DNA from: Nocardioides sp.
GTDB lineage: Bacteria; Actinomycetota; Actinomycetes; Propionibacteriales; Nocardioidaceae
DNA length: 9,888 nt
Reading direction: 5' to 3'
Assembly (NCBI GenBank): GCA_029264225.1
Contig: JARICB010000214.1
Location: 1-9,888, forward strand
The translations under genes and the position numbers were made by a program. Numbering within the stretch: the first letter of the stretch is position 1; every line of letters starts with the position of its first letter. Shown here piece by piece: positions 1 through 6,901 of this stretch. Below the pieces are notes generated by a model. That model did not search any database. It saw nothing but the letters and a program-made list of their open reading frames with translations, and was not told the origin of the DNA.

Positions 1-499
1 TCCAGAGGAAACGCTCGGGATCGTCCTCGGAACGCGTCGGGTCGCGCCAGATCTCGTAGAGGCCGGCCATGGCCAGGATGCCGCCGTCGGCGCGATGAAT
101 GAAGTAGGGCTGCTTGATCGCCTTGCCCTTGGCGTTGGTCTGCGACGTCGGATACCACTCGAAGTAGCCGTCGGCGGGCAGCAGGCAGCGACGGGCAGCA
201 AAGGCGCGTCGGTAGGCCGGCTTCTCGCCCACCGTCTCCATCCGCGCATTGATCATCCGGTTGCCGATGGTCGGGTCCTTGGCCCAGGACGGCACCAATC
301 CCCACGTCAACACCCGCAACTGTCGCTGCGGCGGGTCCGGACTGTCTTTGCTCGGCGGCCGCTCGACGACGGCGTAGACCTGCTTGGTCGGCGCGACGTT
401 GTAGTCAGCGGCCAGTGGCACAGCAGTTCGGTCCTCGACGACCTCGAACTCCTCGATCAGGTCCTCTGGCCGTCGCGAGGAGGCATAGCGTCCGCACAT
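1..499 (-). CDS. SRAP-domain protein (YedK/HMCES family), partial
   Basis: SRAP proteins bind abasic sites in single-stranded DNA and form a protective covalent (thiazolidine) crosslink through Cys2, exposed after removal of Met1. The reading frame begins MCGRYA, the family's invariant N-terminus, so the start at 499 is well fixed. Further family marks are YNVAPT (Asn34), a WGLVPSWAK segment, INAR (Asn84) and GYFEWY (Glu114, matching the catalytic glutamate). About 166 residues are present against a usual 220-260. The C-terminal part with the conserved catalytic histidine lies beyond the left edge, so the gene is cut by the window rather than broken. It is divergent from the DoxX-like gene across 51 nt. 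A TAGGCT box 6 nt before the ATG suggests a leaderless transcript. An SRAP gene next to aroA is, as I recall, also found in mycobacteria. The family call is firm; the in vivo role is inferred from homologues. Confidence 0.93.
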   Translation of the reverse strand, partial: MCGRYASSRRPEDLIEEFEVVEDRTAVPLAADYNVAPTKQVYAVVERPPSKDSPDPPQRQLRVLTWGLVPSWAKDPTIGNRMINARMETVGEKPAYRRAFAARRCLLPADGYFEWYPTSQTNAKGKAIKQPYFIHRADGGILAMAGLYEIWRDPTRSEDDPERFLW

Positions 500-505
500 G
501 CGCCC

Positions 506-511
506 AGCCTA
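506..511 (-). promoter_or_regulatory. Predicted -10 box of the SRAP gene (leaderless)
   Basis: On the minus strand TAGGCT is followed by 6 nt and then the ATG at 499. This fits the actinobacterial TANNNT -10 pattern with transcription beginning at the A of the start codon. No convincing -35 box and no Shine-Dalgarno are seen, which agrees with leaderless initiation. It is a prediction from spacing and sequence alone. Confidence 0.5.
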
Positions 512-550
512 GTGAGGACAGCCTGCGCGCGGATCGTGTAAGAAGTAACA

Positions 551-1081
551 ATGACCGTCACCCGACTGATCGCCCGCCCGATGCTTGCCTCCATGTTCGT
601 CATGGGTGCCGTCAACGCGCTCAAGAACGCCAACGCGCTGGGCCTCGAGGCTCAGCCCGTGGCCGACAAGCTCGTCCCGATGGCGAAGAAGGCCGTGCCT
701 GCCGCGCCTATTCCGAGCGACGCGACCACCCTGGTCCGCGTCAACGCCGTGACTCAGCTCGTTGCCGCGGGCGCGCTCGCCACCGGCCGCGCGCCGCGCC
801 TGTCCTCGACGGTGCTGGCGCTCTCCTTCCTTCCGGCCACCGTGTTCGGCCACCGGTTCTGGCAGGAGAGCGACCCCGAGAAGAAGAGCAGCCAGCGCGT
901 CGACTTCTTCAAGAACGTCTCCATGCTCGGCGGGCTGCTGCTCGCAGGCGTCGACACCGAGGGCAAGCCGGGGGTGGCCTGGCGGGTGCGCAGGGCCGGC
1001 TCCGACGTCAGGCGTGAGGCGCGACAGTTGGCCAAGGACGCCCGCCGCGAGACCAAGCTCGCCAAGGCCCAGCTCACCTGA
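551..1081 (+). CDS. DoxX-like small membrane protein
   Basis: A 176-residue protein with about four hydrophobic segments (roughly residues 4-24, 62-80, 84-105 and 121-137) and an N-terminal IARPMLASMFVMGAVNALKN stretch typical of DoxX-family proteins. DoxX relatives are inner-membrane proteins; some are linked to redox or thiol stress, but the biochemical role of most members is unknown. The C-terminus (about 145-176) is a cytoplasmic-looking, strongly basic amphipathic helix rich in Arg, Lys and Ala, so the protein is probably anchored with a charged tail. The ATG at 551 has AGAAG about 6 nt upstream. It sits between the divergent SRAP gene and aroA, 22 nt before the latter. The aroA start has its own promoter-like box, so the two need not be one operon. 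The family call is good; the function is not known. Confidence 0.8.
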   Translation: MTVTRLIARPMLASMFVMGAVNALKNANALGLEAQPVADKLVPMAKKAVPAAPIPSDATTLVRVNAVTQLVAAGALATGRAPRLSSTVLALSFLPATVFGHRFWQESDPEKKSSQRVDFFKNVSMLGGLLLAGVDTEGKPGVAWRVRRAGSDVRREARQLAKDARRETKLAKAQLT

Positions 1082-1091
1082 GCGGCACCGA

Positions 1092-1097
1092 TAGGGT
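1092..1097 (+). promoter_or_regulatory. Predicted -10 box of aroA (leaderless)
   Basis: TAGGGT lies in the 22-nt gap after the DoxX-like gene, with exactly 6 nt between it and the aroA ATG at 1104. That places the predicted transcription start on the A of the start codon. No clear -35 is seen. The GGG could also act as a poor Shine-Dalgarno on a read-through transcript, so both modes are possible. Confidence 0.48.
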
Positions 1098-1103
1098 GCA
1101 CCG

Positions 1104-2405
1104 ATGCCCCACGTGACCCACGCAGATCCCTGGCCCGCTCCGTGTCCGGCCGCGCCGGTCGACGGGGTCATCTCGTTGCCGGGAAGCAAGTCGCTGACCA
1201 ACCGGGCGCTGATCCTCGCTGGCCTCGCTGATGCGCCCAGCGTCGTACGACGTCCGCTGCGGTCGCGAGACACGCTGCTCATGGTGGACGCCCTGCGCGT
1301 GATGGGCATCGGCGTGAGCGAGGTCGACGATGGCTGGCTGGTCAGTCCTACCCAGCTGAGCGGGGACGCTCAGGTCGACTGCGGCCTCGCCGGCACGGTG
1401 CTGCGATTCGCCCCGCCCATGGCGGGCCTATCGACCGGCACCGTCTCCTTCGACGGCGACCCCCACATGCGGCAGCGACCCGTCGGGGAGGTCCTGAAAG
1501 CACTCTCCAGCCTCGGCATGCAGATCGACGACGGTGCCCGCGGGTCGTTGCCCTTCACGGTGCACGGCAGCGGGTCGGTGCCGGGCGGCACCGTGGTGAT
1601 CGACGCGAGCGCCTCATCACAGTTCATCTCGGCGCTCCTGCTCGCCGGGGCTCGCTACGACGCCGGCGTCGACGTGCGTCACGACGGCAAGCCGGTGCCC
1701 TCGCTGCCCCACATCGAGATGACCATCTCCATGCTTCGCGCCCGTGGCGTGCAGGTCGACGACAGCGACGTCAACCGCTGGAGCGTCGCTCCCGGCCCGA
1801 TCACCGCCCTCGACGAGACCATCGAACCCGATCTCTCCAGCGCGGCCCCGTTCCTCGCCCTGGCGGCGACCACCGCCGGCACCGTAACGGTCCGCGACTG
1901 GCCGCGTGCCACGACCCAGCCCGGCGACGAACTGCGCCACATCCTCAGCGAGATGGGCTGCCAGGTGGAGCTCGACGACACCGGACTCACTGTCCGCGGC
2001 GCCGGCCAACTGCACGGCGTCGACCTCGACCTGCACGAAGTCGGCGAGCTCACCCCTGCCGTCGCCGCCTTGTGCGCCCTGGCCGACTCCCCCTCCCATC
2101 TGCGCGGCATCGGCCACATCCGCGGACACGAGACCGATCGGCTCGCCGCCCTGACCGCCGAGCTCAACAACCTCGGCGCCGACGTGACCGAGCACGCCGA
2201 CGGGCTCTCCATCCGCCCCGCCACCCTGCGCGGGGGCATCTTCCGTACCTACGCCGACCACCGCATGGCCCACGCCGGGGTGATCATCGGCTCGGCGGTG
2301 GAGGGCGTGCTCGTGGAAGACATTGCCACGACAGCGAAGACCTTCCCGGACTTCCCCGGCGCCTGGCTCGACCTGACCGGTGCCGACGCGGAGGGCCGCG
2401 CGTGA
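1104..2405 (+). CDS. aroA: 3-phosphoshikimate 1-carboxyvinyltransferase (EPSP synthase)
   Basis: Joins phosphoenolpyruvate to shikimate-3-phosphate, the sixth step of the shikimate pathway to chorismate, in the cytoplasm. The 433-residue length is normal. Family motifs run in order: PGSKSLTNR (Lys29, Ser30, Arg34 bind substrate), CGLAGTVLR (93-101; Gly97 matches the glyphosate-sensitivity glycine Gly96 of E. coli), an RQRPVGE phosphate-binding stretch, SSQF (171-174), EPDLSS with the catalytic aspartate Asp243, HETDR with Glu343, DHRM (385-388) and Lys412 near the C-terminus. The loop reads RGHETDR where E. coli has RVKETDR; the His form also occurs in mycobacterial AroA. The intact glycine predicts a glyphosate-sensitive class I enzyme (inference). 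The stop overlaps the rsgA start as GTGA, suggesting translational coupling. Confidence 0.97.
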   Translation: MPHVTHADPWPAPCPAAPVDGVISLPGSKSLTNRALILAGLADAPSVVRRPLRSRDTLLMVDALRVMGIGVSEVDDGWLVSPTQLSGDAQVDCGLAGTVLRFAPPMAGLSTGTVSFDGDPHMRQRPVGEVLKALSSLGMQIDDGARGSLPFTVHGSGSVPGGTVVIDASASSQFISALLLAGARYDAGVDVRHDGKPVPSLPHIEMTISMLRARGVQVDDSDVNRWSVAPGPITALDETIEPDLSSAAPFLALAATTAGTVTVRDWPRATTQPGDELRHILSEMGCQVELDDTGLTVRGAGQLHGVDLDLHEVGELTPAVAALCALADSPSHLRGIGHIRGHETDRLAALTAELNNLGADVTEHADGLSIRPATLRGGIFRTYADHRMAHAGVIIGSAVEGVLVEDIATTAKTFPDFPGAWLDLTGADAEGRA

Positions 2406-3397
2406 GCGCGCGCTACACAGAGCACGACGCCGAGCACTACGAGCGGCCACGCCGGCGCACCCGTCCACGCACCAAAGATCGACCTACCTACGACGACGCC
2501 ATCGACGGGGTCGTGGTGACGGTCGATCGGGGCCGCTACACGTTGCTGATCGGCGGCGCCGTCGTGACGGCGATGAAGTCGCGCCCGCTGGGTCGCAAGG
2601 GCGTGGTGGTCGGCGATCGGGTGCGGGTCGTCGGCGATGTCTCGGGCAGCGACGGGTCGCTGGCCCGGATCGTGGAGGTTGTGCCGCGCACGACCACGCT
2701 GCGGCGGACGGCCGATGACGACGACCCAGTGGAGCGGGTGATCGTCTCCAACGCCGACCAGCTCGTCGTCGTCACTGCTCTCGCCGACCCCGAGCCTCGG
2801 CCGCGGTTGATCGACCGGGCCCTGGTGGCCGCCTACGACGCTGGCATGGCGCCGCTGCTGATCCTTACCAAGTCCGATCTGGCCGATCCCGAGGTGCTGC
2901 TGTCGACCTACCGATCGCTGGGCGTGCCGTGGGTGGTCACCCAGCGCGGCGGTGAGCTGGACGAGGTCCGCGACCGGTTGCGTGGCCGCACGAGCGTGCT
3001 CGTCGGGCACAGCGGCGTCGGCAAGTCGACCCTGGTCAACGCGCTGGTGCCCGACGCCCACCGCGAGGTCGGCATCGTCAACGCGGTGACCGGCCGGGGT
3101 CGGCACACCTCGACGTCGGCCTATCTCCTGGAACTGCCCGGCGGCGACGGCTGGATCATCGACACCCCCGGCATCCGGTCCTTCGGGCTGGCCCACGTGC
3201 AGCCCGAGGACCTGATCGGGGCGTTCCCCGACCTCGACGAGATGACGCAGGAGTGTCCCCGCGGTTGCTCCCACGGCACGGGCGAGCCCGAGTGCGGCCT
3301 GGACGAGGCCGTCACCGCGCAACGGGCAGACCCCGATCGGGTCGATTCGTTCCGGCGACTCCTCGCCTCGCGAGAGGGCGCAGCCGATCACCAGTGA
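2402..3397 (+). CDS. rsgA: Small ribosomal subunit biogenesis GTPase RsgA
   Basis: A circularly permuted GTPase that binds the maturing 30S subunit and promotes late assembly and release of assembly factors. The order of motifs shows the permutation: an OB-fold (about 35-95), G4 TKSD (156-159), the P-loop GHSGVGKST (202-210), G3 DTPG (254-257), and then a zinc knuckle with Cys285, Cys289, His291 and Cys298. The open frame continues upstream inside aroA, but homology begins only after the GTG at 2402. That GTG overlaps the aroA stop by 4 nt (GTGA), so I take it as the start, giving 331 residues. The N-terminus (about 12-25) is a basic Arg/Pro/Lys extension, likely rRNA-contacting. No separate promoter is visible, so it is probably co-transcribed with aroA. 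Family identity is clear. Confidence 0.96.
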   Translation: MSARYTEHDAEHYERPRRRTRPRTKDRPTYDDAIDGVVVTVDRGRYTLLIGGAVVTAMKSRPLGRKGVVVGDRVRVVGDVSGSDGSLARIVEVVPRTTTLRRTADDDDPVERVIVSNADQLVVVTALADPEPRPRLIDRALVAAYDAGMAPLLILTKSDLADPEVLLSTYRSLGVPWVVTQRGGELDEVRDRLRGRTSVLVGHSGVGKSTLVNALVPDAHREVGIVNAVTGRGRHTSTSAYLLELPGGDGWIIDTPGIRSFGLAHVQPEDLIGAFPDLDEMTQECPRGCSHGTGEPECGLDEAVTAQRADPDRVDSFRRLLASREGAADHQ

Positions 3398-3451
3398 CGA
3401 GGTGTCACACCAACAGTGGACCGCTTGCAGGGTGAAGCGACCGGCTGGCTC

Positions 3452-3457
3452 TAGCCT
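3452..3457 (+). promoter_or_regulatory. Predicted -10 box of hisN (leaderless)
   Basis: TAGCCT lies 6 nt before the ATG at 3464, putting the predicted transcription start exactly on that A. It favours the ATG over the in-frame GTG at 3458, which would lie upstream of the transcript start. A TTGCAG at 3425-3430 could be a poor -35 but is 21 nt away, longer than usual. Confidence 0.5.
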
Positions 3458-3463
3458 GTGACC

Positions 3464-4354
3464 ATGCCCATCACCGGCCCGACCGACTACACCGACGACC
3501 TGCGGCTCGCGCACGTCCTGGCCGACGACGCCGACTCGCTCACGACCGCGCGCTTCCGGGCCCTCGATCTGCACGTCATGAGCAAGCCCGACCTCTCGCC
3601 CGTGACCGACGCCGACCAGGCCGTCGAGGACGGTATTCGCCGTACCTTGTCGCGGGCCCGGTCCCGCGACGCCGTCCTGGGCGAGGAGCAGGGCTCCTCG
3701 GGTCACAGCCAGCGGCGTTGGATCGTCGACCCGATCGACGGCACCAAGAACTACGTCCGCGGCGTTCCCGTCTGGGCCACCCTGATCGCCCTCGCAGTCG
3801 ATGACGAGGTCGTCCTCGGCGTCGTGTCGGCGCCGCAGTTGCAACGTCGCTGGTGGGCCTCGAAAGGCCATGGCGCCTGGACCGGCCGCTCACTGCTCAA
3901 GGCCACCAGGTGCGAGGTCTCCGACGTACGCCGCCTCGAAGACGCCTCCCTGTCCTACAGCTCACTGTCGGGCTGGGACGAGCGCGATCGCCTCGACGAC
4001 TTCGTCTCGCTGACCCGGCGGTGCTGGCGGACCCGGGCCTACGGCGACTTCTGGTCCTACATGCTGCTCGCGGAGGGAGTCGTCGACATCGCCGCCGAGC
4101 CCGAACTCGAGCTCTACGACATGGCGGCTCTCGACATCATCGTCCGCGAGGCCGGCGGTCGGTTCACCTCCCTGGACGGCACGGACGGCCCCTACGGTGG
4201 CAACGCGTTGGCCACCAACGGCCACCTGCACGAGGCTGCGCTGTCCTTCCTCGGCTCGTCGCCACACGACGAGGCCGACCCTGACTCGCAGCCCAACCGA
4301 ACCGGCTCGGTGCACGACCTCCGCGCCCGGCACTCGCCTTCCGCCCCCGACTGA
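3464..4354 (+). CDS. hisN: Histidinol-phosphatase, inositol monophosphatase family
   Basis: A metal-dependent phosphatase of the IMPase superfamily, most likely removing phosphate from histidinol phosphate in histidine synthesis, as for HisN of other actinobacteria. Superfamily metal-site motifs are all present: VTDAD (47-51), GEE (Glu74, Glu75), [11 protein letters not shown] (Asp89, Asp92, Gly93, Thr94) and [15 protein letters not shown] with Asp219. The ATG at 3464 (296 residues) is preferred to a GTG two codons earlier because of the -10-like box. The last 35-40 residues are polar, rich in Asp, Pro and Ser, and probably disordered. It follows rsgA by 66 nt. Substrate cannot be read from motifs alone: an inositol-1-phosphatase or CysQ-like role is possible. 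The HisN assignment rests on overall resemblance and on its place near aroA. Confidence 0.86.
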   Translation: MPITGPTDYTDDLRLAHVLADDADSLTTARFRALDLHVMSKPDLSPVTDADQAVEDGIRRTLSRARSRDAVLGEEQGSSGHSQRRWIVDPIDGTKNYVRGVPVWATLIALAVDDEVVLGVVSAPQLQRRWWASKGHGAWTGRSLLKATRCEVSDVRRLEDASLSYSSLSGWDERDRLDDFVSLTRRCWRTRAYGDFWSYMLLAEGVVDIAAEPELELYDMAALDIIVREAGGRFTSLDGTDGPYGGNALATNGHLHEAALSFLGSSPHDEADPDSQPNRTGSVHDLRARHSPSAPD

Positions 4355-4420
4355 AGCCGGGATCAGGCGCGGGGTGACCGAAGGGTGGTCGCCGCCCTGT
4401 CGCCGGGCGAGACAAATGGC

Positions 4421-4426
4421 TAGCGT
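4421..4426 (+). promoter_or_regulatory. Predicted -10 box of the CBS-domain gene
   Basis: TAGCGT would place transcription initiation at about 4433, leaving a leader of some 29 nt with a strong GGAGG Shine-Dalgarno at 4452-4456. Unlike the other TAGNNT boxes in the window, this one serves a leadered message. The predicted start falls inside the inverted repeat at 4430-4449. Confidence 0.42.
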
Positions 4427-4429
4427 GAG

Positions 4430-4449
4430 GAGTTGTAGGACAACAACTC
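4430..4449. repeat. Perfect 7-bp inverted repeat in the CBS-gene leader
   Basis: GAGTTGT (4430-4436) and ACAACTC (4443-4449) are perfect reverse complements separated by 6 nt. A competing smaller pairing, GTTGT with ACAAC around AGG, lies within it. The element is AT-richer than its surroundings, overlaps the predicted transcription start and ends just before the Shine-Dalgarno. This is a suitable place for a repressor operator or a small 5' hairpin. What binds it, if anything, is unknown. Confidence 0.55.
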
Positions 4450-4461
4450 GCGGAGGAACCC

Positions 4462-4893
4462 ATGCGCATCCATGATGTTCTCAATTCCAAGTCCAGCCAC
4501 CAGGTGATCACGATCAGCCCGCAGGCGACGGTCCGTGACCTGATCGCTCTGTTGGCCACACACAACGTGGGTGCCCTGATCGTCAGCCACGACGGTGAGT
4601 CCGTCGAGGGGATCGTCAGCGAGCGAGATGTGGTCCGCCGTCTGAACGAGCACGAGGGGGTGCTCGAGACCTCGGTAGCGGAGATCATGACCTCGACCGT
4701 GCGGACCTGCGCGGGCGATGAGGACCTCAACGATCTGATGCAGGTCATGACCGAGCACCGCATCCGGCACGTACCGGTTGTCACCGACGGCAAGTTGACC
4801 GGCATCATCAGCATCGGCGACGTGGTGAAGAATCGCATCGGCGAGCTCGAGTTCGAGCGAGACCAGTTGGACAGTTACGTCCATCAGATCTGA
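4462..4893 (+). CDS. Two-CBS-domain protein
   Basis: A 143-residue stand-alone Bateman module. The first CBS repeat covers about residues 14-60 and ends in GIVSERDVVRR; the second covers about 78-124 and ends in GIISIGDVVK. They are joined by an EIMT linker near 74-77. CBS pairs bind adenine nucleotides or related ligands and usually regulate a partner. Short soluble ones like this are common in actinobacteria and some are linked to stress or dormancy responses, but the partner here is not known. There is no membrane segment or catalytic domain. The start at 4462 is fixed by GGAGG 5 nt upstream. The FKBP gene follows after 21 nt and is probably in the same operon. The domain call is firm; the function is open. 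Confidence 0.9.
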   Translation: MRIHDVLNSKSSHQVITISPQATVRDLIALLATHNVGALIVSHDGESVEGIVSERDVVRRLNEHEGVLETSVAEIMTSTVRTCAGDEDLNDLMQVMTEHRIRHVPVVTDGKLTGIISIGDVVKNRIGELEFERDQLDSYVHQI

Positions 4894-4914
4894 TCAGCTA
4901 CCGGAAGGCACAAC

Positions 4915-5283
4915 ATGGACAAGCCCGACGTCGACCCGCACATGGGTGAGACTCCCGCCGACCTCGAGGTCACCGACCTCGTCGAGGGCGACGGCACCGA
5001 GGCGACCGCCGGTTCGACCGTGTCGGTCCACTACGTCGGTGTCGCGCACTCCTCGGGTGAGGAGTTCGACGCCTCCTACAACCGGGGCGCGCCACTCGAT
5101 TTCCGTCTCGGCATCGGCCAGGTCATCAAAGGGTGGGATGAGGGAGTTCAGGGCATGAAGGTCGGCGGTCGTCGTCGACTCGTCATCCCGCCGCACCTGG
5201 CCTACGGCGACCGCGGCGCCCCCGGCGCCATCGCGCCCGGCGAGACGCTGATCTTCGTGGTGGACCTGATCTCGGTCCGCTGA
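4915..5283 (+). CDS. FKBP-type peptidyl-prolyl cis-trans isomerase
   Basis: A single-domain cytoplasmic FKBP of 122 residues that catalyses cis-trans isomerisation at proline and assists folding. Residues matching the FKBP12 active-site pocket are all visible: Tyr40, Phe51, Asp52, Phe63, Val70, Ile71, Trp74, Tyr97 and Phe114. The protein should therefore be active and FK506-binding (inference). The compact length, about that of human FKBP12 plus a short acidic N-terminal tail, and the lack of a signal peptide argue against a secreted form. GGAAGG at 4903-4908, 6 nt before the ATG, supports the start. It lies 21 nt behind the CBS-domain gene with no promoter visible between them, and converges on the S4-domain gene across 36 nt. 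Confidence 0.95.
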   Translation: MDKPDVDPHMGETPADLEVTDLVEGDGTEATAGSTVSVHYVGVAHSSGEEFDASYNRGAPLDFRLGIGQVIKGWDEGVQGMKVGGRRRLVIPPHLAYGDRGAPGAIAPGETLIFVVDLISVR

Positions 5284-5319
5284 GGAAGTCTTACCCCGCG
5301 GTGCGGCTCGCGGTCGCCT

Positions 5320-5565
5320 CTACCAGGGGACGTCTATCTCGACTTCTCCGGAGGCGACCCGGGCCGACTGCCCGGCCACCGAGGCCACGTCACCCGGCAC
5401 AAGTTGCCGCCCGCGACGGATCTCGACCTCGCCGTTGACAGTGACCTGGCCGTCGGCGAGCAGTGGCTTGGCATCCGAGCCGGAGTCGATCAAGTTGGCC
5501 AGTTTGAGGAACTGCCCCAGCCGGATCGACGCATCACGGATCGGGACCTCCATCGGTTCACTCAT
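5320..5565 (-). CDS. Small S4-domain RNA-binding protein (YbcJ-like)
   Basis: An 81-residue protein that is essentially one S4 fold: IRLGQFLKLANLIDSG, then LLADGQVTVNGEVEIRRGRQL, which is the alpha-L RNA-binding motif shared with ribosomal protein S4, pseudouridine synthases and YbcJ-type stand-alone proteins. It probably binds structured RNA or the ribosome; the specific target of this family is not established. The ATG at 5565 lies 4 nt after the DUF445 stop, with no convincing Shine-Dalgarno, so translation is probably coupled to the upstream gene. An in-frame ATG four codons later is an alternative start and would leave the domain intact. Confidence 0.88.
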   Translation of the reverse strand: MSEPMEVPIRDASIRLGQFLKLANLIDSGSDAKPLLADGQVTVNGEVEIRRGRQLVPGDVASVAGQSARVASGEVEIDVPW

Positions 5566-5569
5566 GAGG

Positions 5570-6841
5570 TCAGTGAACCAGCACTGAGGCGGCGTGGATC
5601 AGGACGCCGACCAAGCCACCGACGATCGTGCCGTTGATCCGGATGAACTGAAGGTCCCGGCCGACGTGCAATTCGATCCTGCGGGCCGCCTCCTTGCCGT
5701 CCCAGCGCTCGATCGTGTGGGTAATGACCGCGGTCAGCTCCGGGCCGTAGCGCGACACCACGAACACGGCGACGTCGGCGGCCGCTGTATCGAGCTTCTC
5801 CCGCAGTTCGGCATCGGTACTCAGCCGCCCGGCAAAATCGTTGAGCTCGACCAGAAGTCGCCGCCGAACAGCCCCCTCCCGGTCGCGCATCGAGGTCAGC
5901 AGGGCCGATCGCAGTGCCTTCCACAGCGAGATGGCGGTGGTGACGAGTTGCGGGTGGTCGAGCAGCCGTTCCTTGAACCGCTCGGCCCGCTCCTGGGTAA
6001 GCGGGTCGGTAAGCAGGTCCTGAGCGAGCTGGGTCAACATCGAGTCGAGTGCAGCGCGGGCATGGTGGTCGGGGGTGTCCCTGATGTCGGCGACCCAGCG
6101 CAACGCCTCGAGGTGCAGGCGATGGGTGACTGCCTCGTTGAGTCTGGGCGGGGCCCACCAGGGGGCGCGTTCGCTGAGCACCTCGACGAAGGTGTCCCCG
6201 TTGTGCATCAGCCACCGGTGCATCTCGTCCAGGGCGAGGTCGACCACCCCGTGATGCAGGTCGTCGCGGACGAGCTCGGAGAGCAGGGTGCCCAGGACCG
6301 GAGCGATGGGCTCCTCACGGAAGCGGGGCACGAAGGCATCGGTCACCAGATCGGCGATGTGTTCGTCGCGAACCCGGTCGAGACCGATCGCGGCCACGTC
6401 GGAGACCTCGTCGACCACTCGGCGAGCATTGGCCGGGTCGCAGAGCCAGTCTCCGATCCGTGCCGAGATCGCCGCGGCGCCCACCCGCTCTCGGATGATG
6501 TCCTCCTGGAGGAAGTTCTCCCCCACGAACTCCTCGAGCCCCTTGCCGAGCTCATCCTTCCGCTTCGAGACCAGCGCCGTGTGCGGAATCGGCAGGCCGA
6601 GCGGGTGCTTGAACAGGGCAGTGACGGCGAACCAGTCGGCGATCGCACCGACCATGGAGGCTTCGGCGCCAGCGTTGACCCACTCCCACCCGCCTGCACG
6701 GCCCAGCGTGGCGACGTACACGACGGCAGCGAAGGCCAGCAGCGCCACGGCGACCGTCCGCATCCGGCGCAAACCGCGACGACGGGCCTCGTCAGCCCCG
6801 GGATGGGGGGTGATCATGGAGAGTGATGCTGGATTGGCCAC
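5570..6841 (-). CDS. DUF445 family membrane protein
   Basis: A 423-residue protein recognised from the conserved N-terminal block GAEASMVGAIADWFAVTALF, followed by KHPLGLPIPHTALVSKRKDE and then GEFV/GENFL-like helices of the DUF445 (YjiN-like) family. One hydrophobic segment lies at about 28-47 and a second at the extreme C-terminus (about 397-421). They bracket a long, charged, largely helical soluble region. Its role is not known. I chose the GTG at 6841 because AAGGA lies 7 nt before it. An in-frame GTG at 6880 would extend the protein by 13 residues, lacks such a site and sits against the divergent tagD promoter. An ATG at 6817 also lacks a Shine-Dalgarno. The S4 gene follows after 4 nt in a likely two-gene operon. 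Confidence 0.88.
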   Translation of the reverse strand: MANPASLSMITPHPGADEARRRGLRRMRTVAVALLAFAAVVYVATLGRAGGWEWVNAGAEASMVGAIADWFAVTALFKHPLGLPIPHTALVSKRKDELGKGLEEFVGENFLQEDIIRERVGAAAISARIGDWLCDPANARRVVDEVSDVAAIGLDRVRDEHIADLVTDAFVPRFREEPIAPVLGTLLSELVRDDLHHGVVDLALDEMHRWLMHNGDTFVEVLSERAPWWAPPRLNEAVTHRLHLEALRWVADIRDTPDHHARAALDSMLTQLAQDLLTDPLTQERAERFKERLLDHPQLVTTAISLWKALRSALLTSMRDREGAVRRRLLVELNDFAGRLSTDAELREKLDTAAADVAVFVVSRYGPELTAVITHTIERWDGKEAARRIELHVGRDLQFIRINGTIVGGLVGVLIHAASVLVH

Positions 6842-6848
6842 GTCCTGA

Positions 6849-6853
6849 TCCTT
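6849..6853 (-). promoter_or_regulatory. Shine-Dalgarno deciding the DUF445 start
   Basis: On the minus strand AAGGA lies 7 nt before the GTG at 6841, ideal spacing for ribosome binding. Neither alternative in-frame start (6880 or 6817) has a comparable site, so this picks the GTG at 6841. Confidence 0.55.
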
Positions 6854-6858
6854 GCAGG

Positions 6859-6886
6859 CACGGTGCCAGGATTCAGCCACGGTGCC
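6859..6886. repeat. 9-bp direct repeat between divergent genes
   Basis: CACGGTGCC occurs at 6859-6867 and again at 6878-6886, with starts 19 bp apart (close to two helical turns). The first copy is also part of a small palindrome, GGCAC-G-GTGCC. Both copies lie in the gap between the DUF445 and tagD-like genes and end 2 bp before the predicted tagD -10 box, an apt place for a regulator to bind. No regulator can be named. Confidence 0.5.
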
Positions 6887-6888
6887 GC

Positions 6889-6894
6889 TAGATT
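6889..6894 (+). promoter_or_regulatory. Predicted -10 box of the tagD-like gene (leaderless)
   Basis: TAGATT lies 7 nt before the ATG at 6902, placing transcription start at or one base before that ATG. It supports the ATG over an in-frame GTG at 6863, which would add 13 unconserved residues. No good -35 element is seen. The adjacent direct repeat could replace one by recruiting an activator, or could bind a repressor (inference). Confidence 0.5.
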
Positions 6895-6901
6895 GGCGCG
6901 C

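Noticed and set aside
539..544. TAAGAA as a leaderless -10 box for the DoxX-like gene
   Set aside because: The spacing to the ATG at 551 is right, but the conserved final T is missing. An AGAAG Shine-Dalgarno overlaps it, so a leadered message is equally likely.
2072..2401. Upstream extension of the rsgA frame inside aroA
   Set aside because: The extension is Arg/Pro-rich shadow translation of aroA. RsgA similarity begins only after the GTG at 2402, which overlaps the aroA stop in the usual coupled manner.
3394..3408. GTGAC/GTCAC inverted repeat over the rsgA stop
   Set aside because: It has only 5-bp arms, partly inside the coding end, and no T-run. It is not distinguishable from chance.
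2249..3871. A 540-codon open frame on the minus strand, opposite rsgA and parts of aroA and hisN
   Set aside because: It resembles no protein family, is rich in low-complexity Gly/Val/Asp/Arg stretches, and lies antisense to genes with clear catalytic motifs. Long antisense frames are common in GC-rich DNA.
4393..4409. Possible terminator hairpin after hisN (CGCCC/GGGCG, 7-nt loop)
   Set aside because: The stem is only 5 bp and no T-run follows. Stems of this size arise often by chance in GC-rich DNA.
5296..5313. Possible shared terminator (CCGCG/CGCGG) between the convergent FKBP and S4 genes
   Set aside because: It has a 5-bp stem with an 8-nt loop and no T-tract on either side. The location is suitable but the structure is too weak to call.
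5594..6826. A 410-codon open frame on the plus strand, opposite the DUF445 gene
   Set aside because: There is no recognisable domain, and it is exactly antisense to a conserved membrane protein. The codon pattern of the DUF445 frame explains it.
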